From Rhodospirillales bacterium (GTDB lineage: Bacteria; Pseudomonadota; Alphaproteobacteria; Micavibrionales; Micavibrionaceae), in contig JACKIT010000001.1 of the NCBI GenBank assembly GCA_020638335.1, positions 1 to 64,000 on the forward strand: a DNA stretch of 64,000 bases. Direction: 5' to 3'. Both the position numbers and the translations under genes were made by a program. The notes beneath the pieces are model-generated. The model did no database searches and had not been told where the DNA came from. It saw nothing but the letters and a program-made list of their open reading frames with translations. The number at the start of each line of letters is the position of its first letter. The first letter of the stretch is position 1. Shown piece by piece: positions 24,670-33,223 of the stretch.

Positions 24670-25968
24670 ATGTCATTTGAAGAGCTTGGCTTAAGCGAAA
24701 ATATCTTAAAGGCGATTGCCGATTGTGGCTATGAAAAGCCGACTCCTATTCAGGAGAAGGCTATTCCGAATATCCTGATGATGCGTGATGTGGTTGGTTT
24801 AGCACAAACCGGTACGGGCAAGACGGCGAGCTTTACGCTGCCGATGATTGAAATTCTGCATGGCGGGCGGGCGAAGGCGCGGATGCCGCGTTCGCTGATC
24901 CTGACGCCGACGCGGGAACTGGCGGCACAGGTGGCAGAAAATTTTGATACGTACGGGAAGTATACCAAGCTTAGCAAGGCCTTACTAACGGGTGGGACAT
25001 CAATGGGCGATCAGATAAAACTGCTGGAGCGGGGTGTTGATGTGCTGATTGCGACACCGGGCCGGTTGTTGGATTTATTTGATCGCGGTCAGATTTTGCT
25101 GACTGACATCAAGGTTTTGGTGATTGATGAAGCTGACCGGATGCTGGATATGGGCTTTATTCCTGATATTGAGAAGATTGTAAGTCTGGTGCCGTTTACG
25201 CGACAGACGTTGTTGTTTTCTGCGACGATGCCGCCGGAAATTCGTAAATTGACAGAAAAATTTCTCAGCAATCCGAAAGAGGTGTCGGTGGCGCGTGCGG
25301 CGACAACGGCGAAAAATGTTGAGCAATTTGTGGTGCATGTTGATCCACGGCGTAAGAAAGAGGTTTTGAGCCAGATTATTGAGCAGGAGAATGTTCAAAA
25401 CGCCTTTATTTTTTGCAATCGCAAGCGTGATATTGATGGGCTGGTGCAGTGGTTGAAGGGCAAACGCTATAATGTACGGGGGCTGCATGGCGACATGCCG
25501 CAGAAGACTCGCACCGAGACTCTGGAAGCGTTTAAGAATGACAAGATTACGCTTCTGGTTTGCAGTGATGTGGCAGCGCGCGGACTCGATGTCGATGATT
25601 TATCGCATGTGTTTAACTTTGATGTGCCGATGAATGCGGATGATTATGTGCACCGGATTGGCCGTACAGGCCGGGCCGGGAAGAATGGCCGGGCGTGGAT
25701 GCTGGTGACACGGGCTGAGCAGAAATATCTTGATGCGATTGAGAAGTTGATTAAAGAGATCATTCCGGAAGGCGTTGTTGGCGACTCCAGGCCTGCAAAA
25801 AAGGCTGTTTCGAATGCCGATGGGGTTGAATGTGATAAACCTAAAGACAAGCCACAGAAGTCTCGTGGCAAACCCGGCGCGGCGCGTAAGCCACGCCGTG
25901 GCGATGATCAGAGCGATGTTAAGGGGTTTGGTGACGAAATGCCGGGTTTTTTCGGTAAGGTGGAGTGA
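24670..25968 (+). CDS. DEAD-box RNA helicase, RhlE type
   Basis: The protein unwinds RNA structures, probably in ribosome assembly or mRNA decay. All DEAD-box motifs are present in 432 residues: Q motif (PTPIQEKAIP), Walker A (AQTGTGKT), PTRELAAQ, TPGRLLDL, DEADRMLDMGF, SATMP, and in the second domain ARGLDVDDLSHVFNFD and HRIGRTGRAG. The tail is basic and low in complexity (KKAVSNADG ... RKPRRGDDQ), fitting RNA contact. It is single-gene, ended by a terminator-like hairpin. Confidence 0.92.
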   Translation: MSFEELGLSENILKAIADCGYEKPTPIQEKAIPNILMMRDVVGLAQTGTGKTASFTLPMIEILHGGRAKARMPRSLILTPTRELAAQVAENFDTYGKYTKLSKALLTGGTSMGDQIKLLERGVDVLIATPGRLLDLFDRGQILLTDIKVLVIDEADRMLDMGFIPDIEKIVSLVPFTRQTLLFSATMPPEIRKLTEKFLSNPKEVSVARAATTAKNVEQFVVHVDPRRKKEVLSQIIEQENVQNAFIFCNRKRDIDGLVQWLKGKRYNVRGLHGDMPQKTRTETLEAFKNDKITLLVCSDVAARGLDVDDLSHVFNFDVPMNADDYVHRIGRTGRAGKNGRAWMLVTRAEQKYLDAIEKLIKEIIPEGVVGDSRPAKKAVSNADGVECDKPKDKPQKSRGKPGAARKPRRGDDQSDVKGFGDEMPGFFGKVE

Positions 25969-25982
25969 TACGCCTTGACCTG

Positions 25983-26040
25983 AGCCTGTAGGCGCAGGCA
26001 CACTTAGGGAGCGAAGAAGAATAGGGTTACAGGCTTTTTT
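25983..26040 (+). terminator. Possible terminator after the DEAD-box gene
   Basis: The stem AGCCTGTA / TACAGGCT is a perfect 8 bp pair followed directly by five or more T. The loop is long (about 37 nt), and part of it can form an inner GCCTG-CAGGC hairpin. Confidence 0.5.
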
Positions 26041-26061
26041 ATAGACCTTTAAGTCAAGTAT

Positions 26062-28503
26062 ATGCGTAAAATTCTCATTGTTTCTGTTTTTTTGATGTGT
26101 ATGTTGGTGGCGGAGTCGGCACAGGCCCAGCTTTTGACTGGGTATCAGCCAGTGGCGCGTGAATTTGAAGCTTCAGAGGCTTCTGGAGCCGGGATTGCGG
26201 ATCCAGTTGAAGTCTATGTGCCAACGTCACGCGTAGCTTCCAAGTCTTCAGCTCCATTGATGTTTCAAATTGCCTCTGACCGTGTGCTTCCAGAGGTGTT
26301 GCCGCCGCGTTATCAGCCTCTATTGACACGGGAGGTGAATGCTTTTGAAACTTCTGTTGCTCAAAGCAGCGAGCGTGCGCCGGTGGATATTCAGGCAGAT
26401 CAAATGTCGCGTGATGAGCCGAGCAATACGGTGAGTGCGTCGGGGGATGTGATGATTGTGCAGGCCGGCCGGATTTTGCGTGCTGATGATGTGCTTTATG
26501 ATCTCGGTATTGATCGGGTACAGGCTGATGGAAATGTCGTGCTGAATGAGGAAAATGGCGATATTCATCTGGCGGATTATGCGGCTTATAGCAACGCTTT
26601 GCGCGATGGTGATGTGGAGCGTTTGCGCAGCGTATTGAATGATGGTTCCCGTTTTACAGCGGAGCGTGGGCGTTTGGAGGGCGGTACAAAAACCACGATG
26701 GAAGACGCAAGCTATACGCCATGTGAGCCTTGCAAGGAAAATCCCGATCGAGCGCCGGTTTGGCGCATTGTGGCTTCGGAAGTGGAGCATGATCAGGAAG
26801 CGCACCGCGTATCATATCGTCATGCACGCTTTGAGGCGTTGGGCGTACCGATTGCCTATACGCCGTATTTTTCACATCCTGATGGTACAATTAAGCAAAA
26901 GAGCGGGCTCTTATCGCCGTCTTTTGGTTATAAAAGTGAGCTTGGAGCGTTTGTTGAAAATAGCTATTATTGGGCGATTGCACCTGATCAGGATGCGACT
27001 TTCGGTTTGATGGCGATGACGAAGCAAGCGCCTTTGGGGCTGGCAGAATACCGCAAGCGATGGAAGAATGCGGGACTTAAAATGAATGGCGGTGTGACCT
27101 ATTCTGATCGCACGGACCGTAGTGCCGGGCAGGATGTGCCTGAGGAGGATGAGTTACGGGGGCATGTTTTTGTTAAGGCGGTATGGGACATTGATGAGAA
27201 ATGGCGTTCAGGGATGAATGTTAACTGGACCTCTGATGACCAGTATATGCGTCAGTATGACTTTACCAATGAGGATGTGCTGAAGAATGAACTATATGCG
27301 GAGCGCTTCTCTGGCCGCGATTATGCGGTGGTGCGGTTGCTGTCTTTTCAGGATATTCGTATTCGTGAAACGCCGCTGGATCAACCAGGTATTTTACCGG
27401 AAATGCTGGCGAGTTTTCAGGGTGAGCCGGGGGCTGTGCCATGGGTTAAAGGGCAATGGTACGTGGATGCGTCTGCTTTAGGCTTGCGTCGGGAAAGAGG
27501 CGAGCAGGATGTGCAGCGTTTGAGCGTTGGTGGTGGTTGGAAACGCCGCCTGGTGTCTGATTATGGATTGCTAACGCGAGTTGATGCGAATGTGCGCGGG
27601 GATGTGTATCACACAACTGACCGGGTCGTTGCGACAAGTGCATCCGGGCTTAGCCGTTCGTCAACCGATACGCGGGTCTTTCCGCAATTTCATGTGCAAA
27701 GCAGTTATCCGATGGCGCGTCCGTTTGAGCGTTTTCAGGCGCGGGTTGAGCCGTTGGTGGCGATTACTTTTGCGCCAAATTTGACGGAGGATGAGAGCAT
27801 TCCTAACGAAGACAGTAATGATGTGCAGATTGATGCGAGTAATATTTTTGAGCCTAACCGGTTTCCGGGACTGGATCGGGTTGAGGATCGTAGCCGTATT
27901 ACTTATGGTTTGCGCAGCGGGCTGTTTGGTTATGAGGGGAGTTTTGCTGATGTGTTTTTGGGACAGAGCTACCGGTTTAATGAGGGCGATAATCCGTTTC
28001 CGCAAGGTTCCGGCTTGGAGCGTCAGGAGTCTGATTATGTAGGGCAGATTTCTGCAAGTTATAAGGATATGTATGATCTGGATTACCGGTTTCAAATGGG
28101 GAGCAATGATTTGAATTCCAAACGTCATGAAATCGATGCGAGTGCGGATTGGAATCGTTTTCGGTTAAATGCGCGGTATTTGTATGCAGGTGCGCTCGAA
28201 GGCACTGATATTGAAGAAAGCCGGGAGCAGATTGATACGTCAGCGCAGTTTTATTTTAACAAAGAGTGGCGCAGTCGTTTTGGAGCGACGCAGGATTTAG
28301 GGAAGGCGCCGGGTCTGCGTAAGGCGTTTGTAGGGCTGGATTATCTGGGGCAATGTTTATTCTGGTCTTTTACCGGAGAGCGGAATTTAACGCGGGATGC
28401 TTCCGGAGATAGCAGCACTGAAATTTTATTTCGTGTCGGCTTGAAAAACCTTGGTGAGTTTGAGGAGTCGTCTTTGCGTCCCGTTCATGAAAGTGGCGGT
28501 TGA
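26062..28503 (+). CDS. lptD: LPS-assembly protein LptD
   Basis: LptD is the outer-membrane barrel that inserts lipopolysaccharide at the cell surface together with LptE. The 813-residue protein has a signal peptide ending SAQA near residue 22, then a linker. An OstA-like domain (PVDIQADQMSRDEPSNTVSASGDV, from about 110) follows, and then the long barrel region with YTPYFSHPDGTIKQKSGLLSPSFGY. Cysteines lie at TPCEPC near 219-222 and in QCLFWSF near 763, suitable for the inter-domain disulfides of LptD. Neither surA nor pdxA follows, unlike in many genomes. Confidence 0.92.
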   Translation: MRKILIVSVFLMCMLVAESAQAQLLTGYQPVAREFEASEASGAGIADPVEVYVPTSRVASKSSAPLMFQIASDRVLPEVLPPRYQPLLTREVNAFETSVAQSSERAPVDIQADQMSRDEPSNTVSASGDVMIVQAGRILRADDVLYDLGIDRVQADGNVVLNEENGDIHLADYAAYSNALRDGDVERLRSVLNDGSRFTAERGRLEGGTKTTMEDASYTPCEPCKENPDRAPVWRIVASEVEHDQEAHRVSYRHARFEALGVPIAYTPYFSHPDGTIKQKSGLLSPSFGYKSELGAFVENSYYWAIAPDQDATFGLMAMTKQAPLGLAEYRKRWKNAGLKMNGGVTYSDRTDRSAGQDVPEEDELRGHVFVKAVWDIDEKWRSGMNVNWTSDDQYMRQYDFTNEDVLKNELYAERFSGRDYAVVRLLSFQDIRIRETPLDQPGILPEMLASFQGEPGAVPWVKGQWYVDASALGLRRERGEQDVQRLSVGGGWKRRLVSDYGLLTRVDANVRGDVYHTTDRVVATSASGLSRSSTDTRVFPQFHVQSSYPMARPFERFQARVEPLVAITFAPNLTEDESIPNEDSNDVQIDASNIFEPNRFPGLDRVEDRSRITYGLRSGLFGYEGSFADVFLGQSYRFNEGDNPFPQGSGLERQESDYVGQISASYKDMYDLDYRFQMGSNDLNSKRHEIDASADWNRFRLNARYLYAGALEGTDIEESREQIDTSAQFYFNKEWRSRFGATQDLGKAPGLRKAFVGLDYLGQCLFWSFTGERNLTRDASGDSSTEILFRVGLKNLGEFEESSLRPVHESGG

Positions 28504-28581
28504 AACAGGGCCCTTTTTGCGAATATGATGGCCATAGTTTTTAACTCATAGACGTATCTAAATCCGGGAGTTTTTCAGCAC

Positions 28582-30492
28582 GTGAATATCCTTGTCGATC
28601 CCACAATCCATATGTGGTTCGGGCTGTTTATTACAGTTGCGGCGGTGGTTTCGTTTATGCGCGAAAAGGTCTCGATTGAGATTACAAGTCTGGCCGTGCT
28701 GACCGCATTGTTGGTTTTTGGGCAGGTATTTCCCTTGCCTGATGCGGCTGGAAAAAACCAGATTGATTCGATGGCGTTGCTTTCGGGGTTTGCCAATCCA
28801 TCCTTGATTGCGGTGCTTGCGCTGCTCGTTATGGGGCAGGGGATGATACAAACAGATTCCTTGCGGATTTTGACGGCTATGTTTTCGAGATCAGGCGCCA
28901 AAGGTGGGTGGTTTGCGATTTTTGCGTTGATGGTTTTTGTCTGTGTGATGAGCGCGTTTATGAATAATACGCCGCTAGTCATTATCGCAATTCCGATTGT
29001 ACAGGTATTAGCGCATTACGTGGGATTATCGGAAAGCCGTATTTTAATTCCGCTCAGCTATATTGCGATTTTAGGCGGGATGACGACGCTGATCGGTTCG
29101 TCGACCAACCTTTTGGTTTCCAGTGCGATGGAGGATTTGGGTTATGAGCCGCTTGGTTTCTTTGAGTTTGTTGTGCCCGGAGTGATGTTGGCGGCTGTAG
29201 GGTTTGTTTATGTATTTTTTCTGTTGCCACGTTTTTTGCCGGATCGTGCAAGCATGGTTAAAGATCTGGCCGGATCAAAAAAGGAATTTGTAGCGGAAAT
29301 TGACGTTGCAGAAGATTCCAAGCTGATTGGTACACAGTGCGTTGAGGGGCGTTTTCCGGGTTTACCGGATTTGAATATCAAGCTTATTCAGCGCGGTGGC
29401 CATTTGATTCTCCCGCCTTTTGAGGGCTATGCAATCGAAAGCGGCGATATTCTGATTATCGCCAGTACGCGCGATAGCTTGACTGCTTTGCTGGCTCAAC
29501 ATCCCGCGTTTTTGCTGTCTGAGGAGCAGGCACAGGTTATGCAGAAAGCTGCCGTGCAAGAAGCTGTCGATGGCGAAGAAGAAGCAAGCGCGGGTAGTGA
29601 AATGGAAGCGGTGGAAACGCGGGTTCTGGCGGAGGTTATGATTACGCCAGCTTCGCGGTTGATTGATATGTCTTTGGAGCATGCGAATTTTCAGCGTCAG
29701 TTTGGGGTTGTTGTTTTGGGAATTCAGCGCCGGGCAAAGGTCGTACGTCGGCGTTTGGGGCGGATTCGTTTGGAATCCGGCGACGTTTTGCTGATTGCCG
29801 GGCCGCACAGCACGGTTAATGCCATGCGTGATAGTACAGATTTTATCGTGCTTTCAGGATCAAAGCGCGATCTTCCTGTGCTGGGGAAAACGCCGATTGC
29901 TGTGGGAATTTTTATTTCTGCCATTGGGCTTGCAGCGGCCGGTGTGATTAGTATTCCTGTGGCGGCGATTGCCGGGGCGGCGGGCATGATTGCCACTGGA
30001 TGTTTAAACATTCGTCAGGCGACGCGGGCGATTGATCGGAAAATTTTTCTGTTGGTCGGCTCTATGCTTGCGCTTGGTGTAATTTTGGAATCTTCAGGCG
30101 CTGCGCGTTCGATTGCCGAAAGTCTTTTGGCTTTGCCTTTTGTTGATACGCCGCTTTCGATTCTTTCTGTGCTCTTTATTTTGGTTGCGCTTGCGACCAA
30201 TGTTTTGAGTAATAATGCGTGCGCGATTCTGTTTACGCCGATTGCCATGAATCTGGCAGGAAGCATTGATGTTCCGCCGGGGCTGAGTTTTGATGTTTCT
30301 CATATTTTTGCGGTTACGGTGATTTTTGCCGCGAACTGTTCGTTTGCTTCCCCTATCGGTTATCAGACAAATTTGCTGGTGATGGGGCCTGGGCACTACC
30401 GGTTCCGCGATTTTGCGCGCGCAGGTATTCCTCTTGTCCTGCTTTTGTGGGTTGCGTATATTTTTATCGCACAATATTACTACGGACTTTAA
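28582..30492 (+). CDS. SLC13/DASS-type anion transporter with two TrkA-C domains
   Basis: The 636-residue inner membrane protein belongs to the ion transporter superfamily that includes citrate, sulfate and dicarboxylate carriers. Helical hairpin motifs are visible: FMNNTPLVIIAIPIV, GGMTTLIGSSTNLLVSS, and in the second half NVLSNNACAILFTPIA and SFASPIGYQTNLLVMGPG. Two cytoplasmic TrkA-C (RCK_C) domains lie in the middle, about residues 232-312 and 355-415. Many such proteins import sulfate or C4-dicarboxylates; the substrate here cannot be read from sequence. The start is GTG. It is a single gene after lptD. Confidence 0.85.
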   Translation: MNILVDPTIHMWFGLFITVAAVVSFMREKVSIEITSLAVLTALLVFGQVFPLPDAAGKNQIDSMALLSGFANPSLIAVLALLVMGQGMIQTDSLRILTAMFSRSGAKGGWFAIFALMVFVCVMSAFMNNTPLVIIAIPIVQVLAHYVGLSESRILIPLSYIAILGGMTTLIGSSTNLLVSSAMEDLGYEPLGFFEFVVPGVMLAAVGFVYVFFLLPRFLPDRASMVKDLAGSKKEFVAEIDVAEDSKLIGTQCVEGRFPGLPDLNIKLIQRGGHLILPPFEGYAIESGDILIIASTRDSLTALLAQHPAFLLSEEQAQVMQKAAVQEAVDGEEEASAGSEMEAVETRVLAEVMITPASRLIDMSLEHANFQRQFGVVVLGIQRRAKVVRRRLGRIRLESGDVLLIAGPHSTVNAMRDSTDFIVLSGSKRDLPVLGKTPIAVGIFISAIGLAAAGVISIPVAAIAGAAGMIATGCLNIRQATRAIDRKIFLLVGSMLALGVILESSGAARSIAESLLALPFVDTPLSILSVLFILVALATNVLSNNACAILFTPIAMNLAGSIDVPPGLSFDVSHIFAVTVIFAANCSFASPIGYQTNLLVMGPGHYRFRDFARAGIPLVLLLWVAYIFIAQYYYGL

Positions 30493-30529
30493 GCAAGTTT
30501 GGAATGAGCCTCAAAGAATATTAGGGACC

Positions 30530-31255
30530 ATGCGACTATCATCTTATAACCCTCAGGATCGTTATCGGCGCCGCAATTCGGAGAGGATGGCCGGATTCAT
30601 GGTTGTGATTGGCGTGTTGCTCCTCGCCTTTGGGTTGGGCTTTTGGCTGGGGGGGCAAAATGCCGGGCAGCAGGAGCGGTCTTTGAAAGCGCGAAATGAA
30701 ACTTTGTTGAGTGAGCGCGAAACATTGCAGGACAGTATTACGCAGGCGCGAGCGGAGGCGCAGACGGCACAGGTACGTTATAAGCAGTTGCAGGAAACTT
30801 ATGAAGATATGTTGCCGGAAGGGCCTTTACGGGATTTGGTGGCGCTTCTGAAACAGCAGCTTGATGATGGGCGTTCTGCGGAGCGGTTGGAGTTTTTGAT
30901 CCGTAGCGCGCGTCCGCCGCGTAATTGCAGTGAACCGGAAACGAAGCGTTTTGTGGTCATGAGCCCGGCGTATGATGGGCCGGAAAGTCAGATCAGTCTG
31001 GCTGAGGGGGCGTTGATTGTAAAGGGAAAGGGGCGATCGGCGGTGAATGCGAGCGGGCAGCCTGAGGCGTGGTATGACCCTTCAAAGAAGGTTGAGATTG
31101 ATTTTATTGTTGACGGGGTATTGATGAAAAGCAAAAGCGGTGTGATGCCGCTGCGTCATTCTGTGGTGGTGGGAAACCGTGAATATCGCCTGAACGTTGC
31201 GGAAGGAGCGCGTTCTTTTGCTAAAGTGACTTACGATAGCTGTGATTATCCCTAA
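30530..31255 (+). CDS. Membrane-anchored coiled-coil protein of unknown function
   Basis: The 241-residue protein begins with a basic stretch. One membrane helix at about 23-42 (FMVVIGVLLLAFGLGFWLGG) follows, then a coiled coil (about 47-90) and a compact beta-rich C-terminal domain with two Cys (RNCSEPE, YDSCDYP). I recognise no family. The ATG at 30530 is chosen because it begins after the transporter stop and precedes the anchor; the frame is open further upstream only by overlap. It is convergent with the AsmA-like gene, with a 5 nt gap. Confidence 0.72.
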   Translation: MRLSSYNPQDRYRRRNSERMAGFMVVIGVLLLAFGLGFWLGGQNAGQQERSLKARNETLLSERETLQDSITQARAEAQTAQVRYKQLQETYEDMLPEGPLRDLVALLKQQLDDGRSAERLEFLIRSARPPRNCSEPETKRFVVMSPAYDGPESQISLAEGALIVKGKGRSAVNASGQPEAWYDPSKKVEIDFIVDGVLMKSKSGVMPLRHSVVVGNREYRLNVAEGARSFAKVTYDSCDYP

Positions 31256-31260
31256 AATCT

Positions 31261-33180
31261 TTAATCAGTTTTTGTAGCTGGAAACAGTGTTTCGATGAGC
31301 GGAGCGAAGTTTGGCTTGATTTTAAAGTCAAGTGAAAAGCTGCGTCCTTGCAGCAGATATGGATTTTTACCTTTGCCAAATACGCTGATATGGACATCAT
31401 CTGGCAGCGCACCTGACGCTTTAATTTCCAGAAGGTCGTAGTGGAAATTTTCCAGTGCCAGTTTCATCGTTTCCTTTTCAAAATCTTTCATTTCCATGAG
31501 GTCGAACAAGGTGTCATCCTTGAGTTTTAAGATTCCAATGCCTTTGTTTTTCAGGTAGAGGTTATCGATTATGAGCTTGCCGTTTTCTTTGTAAAGGGCT
31601 GCGGTGCCCTCAAGGTAGCCTGCTGCGTTCCAGTTCGATTTTTTTAATGCCTGAAACAGGTCTTTGAGGTCGATTTCGTTGATTTTGAGTAAGGTTTTTT
31701 TATTTTTGTCCTGGTCGGAAGGAGCATCAATTTTTGTGCCCAAGGTTTTGATGGTTAAGGCGCTGGGGGTGATTTGGCTTTTGCGAATTTGCAGTGACAG
31801 GGAGCAATTATGTTTCGGTTTGAAGTTACGAATAGCGCAGGGGAGCGATTTTTCCAGGGGGCCAGAGAGAGTTCTCCAGTCTCTCAGTTTGATTTTTGCG
31901 CCGCTGAGCGTGAGGGGGATTGGGCCATAGGGCAAGATACTATCTTCGGCCAGTTGAAACTGGAGCGTACCAGATATTTTATTGGCTGTGGTTGTAAAGT
32001 TTCCTTGCATATTGACGGTGCCGAGGGCGTCAGGGGCGGATGTCAGGCTTGATAGTGGAAGCAGGGCCGCTTGAATTTCACCTGTGTATCCCTCCTCTTC
32101 TTTGATGATTAAATTTCCTTTTATATCAATTTCTTGCTCTTCATTTTTAATGTTAAATATTAAGTTTTTTTGGTTGGCAAAAATAATATCGATATTGTTG
32201 AGTTGGTCTAGAAACGTCAGAGTATCTCTGGGGACCGGGAGTTTGTTTTGTTCTTCCAGATAGTCGAAGAGATTTGCCAGTTTATCTGTGTGCAACGTTC
32301 CTGAAAAAAGCGAAGGCGTACGTATGTTGGGAATGTCGAAAGCGAGTTCAAGCCCTTCAATGCCGGTGGATTTGGCAGCGAGGATCATTTGCGGTTCATG
32401 AACTGTTCCCTCAAGTGTCAGGGCGCCTTTTTGCCACGGTAATTCTGCGATTTTAAGGCCACCCGCTTCCAGTTCACCGAGAATGCGGATTGGGAGCATG
32501 TTTTGACTGCTGAGATTGATTAGTCCTGCGAGGCGTGATGCTTGCAGGTTGGGCAGAGTGAATTTTCCTTGCTCAAGTTCCATGCGCAGATCCCAGAAAT
32601 CTTCATTGGTGATTTGCCCTTCCAGGTTGGCTGTAGCGCTGAGCTTGCGCTGCGTGGCTGTGATCTTGCCTTGTAGATTGACGTGCTGTCCTTGTGGGCG
32701 CGCTTGCATGTCCAGATTTAGAGACGTACCGCCCCATTTTTGGCTGAGCACTGACAGGCGTGCATTTTCAATTTCTATCAGCGTGTTTTTAAGTTTAAGT
32801 GTTTGCGAGAGAGAGGATTGTACGTCGTTCCATCCGGCTATGGTGATTTGGCCTTGCGGATCTAGTTCTCCGGTCAGGTCAAGGCTGGACAGGCGTAGGG
32901 ACTCAATTTTTCCAAGTAGCGCAAATTTTAGGGGATTATAGTTTATGGTAAGGGTCTTGAGTGTGCTGAAGCCATCGGGGTCGAGAGCAATGTTTTGATA
33001 GAGCGTTTGGCCAAGCTTTTTTTGGGCCGGCGGGAGGGTGGCGTTCTCAAATCCGGCGCTATGAATGGTTTGATTCAGCTTGGTTTCAAGCTTGTTTGGT
33101 GCAGAGAGCCAGAGGGCGCCTAGCGTCGTTAGAATGCACAGACTTAAAAACACGATTATGATGGGGGTGTTTTTTTTCAT
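31261..33180 (-). CDS. AsmA/YdbH-like large periplasmic protein
   Basis: The 639-residue protein has one N-terminal membrane helix (about 6-26, IIIVFLSLCILTTLGALWL) followed by a long stretch of repeating beta strands. These include LSSLDLTGELDPQG, LNLDMQARPQGQHVNLQGKI and LSGTLQFQLAEDS. This pattern is typical of AsmA, TamB, YhdP and YdbH proteins, which form hydrophobic grooves that carry phospholipids between membranes. The C-terminal part resembles YdbH more than AsmA, but that is a judgement by eye. Codon use is more AT-rich than in parE. Its stop lies 5 nt from the convergent neighbour. Confidence 0.6.
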   Translation of the reverse strand: MKKNTPIIIVFLSLCILTTLGALWLSAPNKLETKLNQTIHSAGFENATLPPAQKKLGQTLYQNIALDPDGFSTLKTLTINYNPLKFALLGKIESLRLSSLDLTGELDPQGQITIAGWNDVQSSLSQTLKLKNTLIEIENARLSVLSQKWGGTSLNLDMQARPQGQHVNLQGKITATQRKLSATANLEGQITNEDFWDLRMELEQGKFTLPNLQASRLAGLINLSSQNMLPIRILGELEAGGLKIAELPWQKGALTLEGTVHEPQMILAAKSTGIEGLELAFDIPNIRTPSLFSGTLHTDKLANLFDYLEEQNKLPVPRDTLTFLDQLNNIDIIFANQKNLIFNIKNEEQEIDIKGNLIIKEEEGYTGEIQAALLPLSSLTSAPDALGTVNMQGNFTTTANKISGTLQFQLAEDSILPYGPIPLTLSGAKIKLRDWRTLSGPLEKSLPCAIRNFKPKHNCSLSLQIRKSQITPSALTIKTLGTKIDAPSDQDKNKKTLLKINEIDLKDLFQALKKSNWNAAGYLEGTAALYKENGKLIIDNLYLKNKGIGILKLKDDTLFDLMEMKDFEKETMKLALENFHYDLLEIKASGALPDDVHISVFGKGKNPYLLQGRSFSLDFKIKPNFAPLIETLFPATKTD

Positions 33181-33223
33181 TTGTGCTTATCATCGCCGCG
33201 CAGACTTCAAAGGTCAATATCGC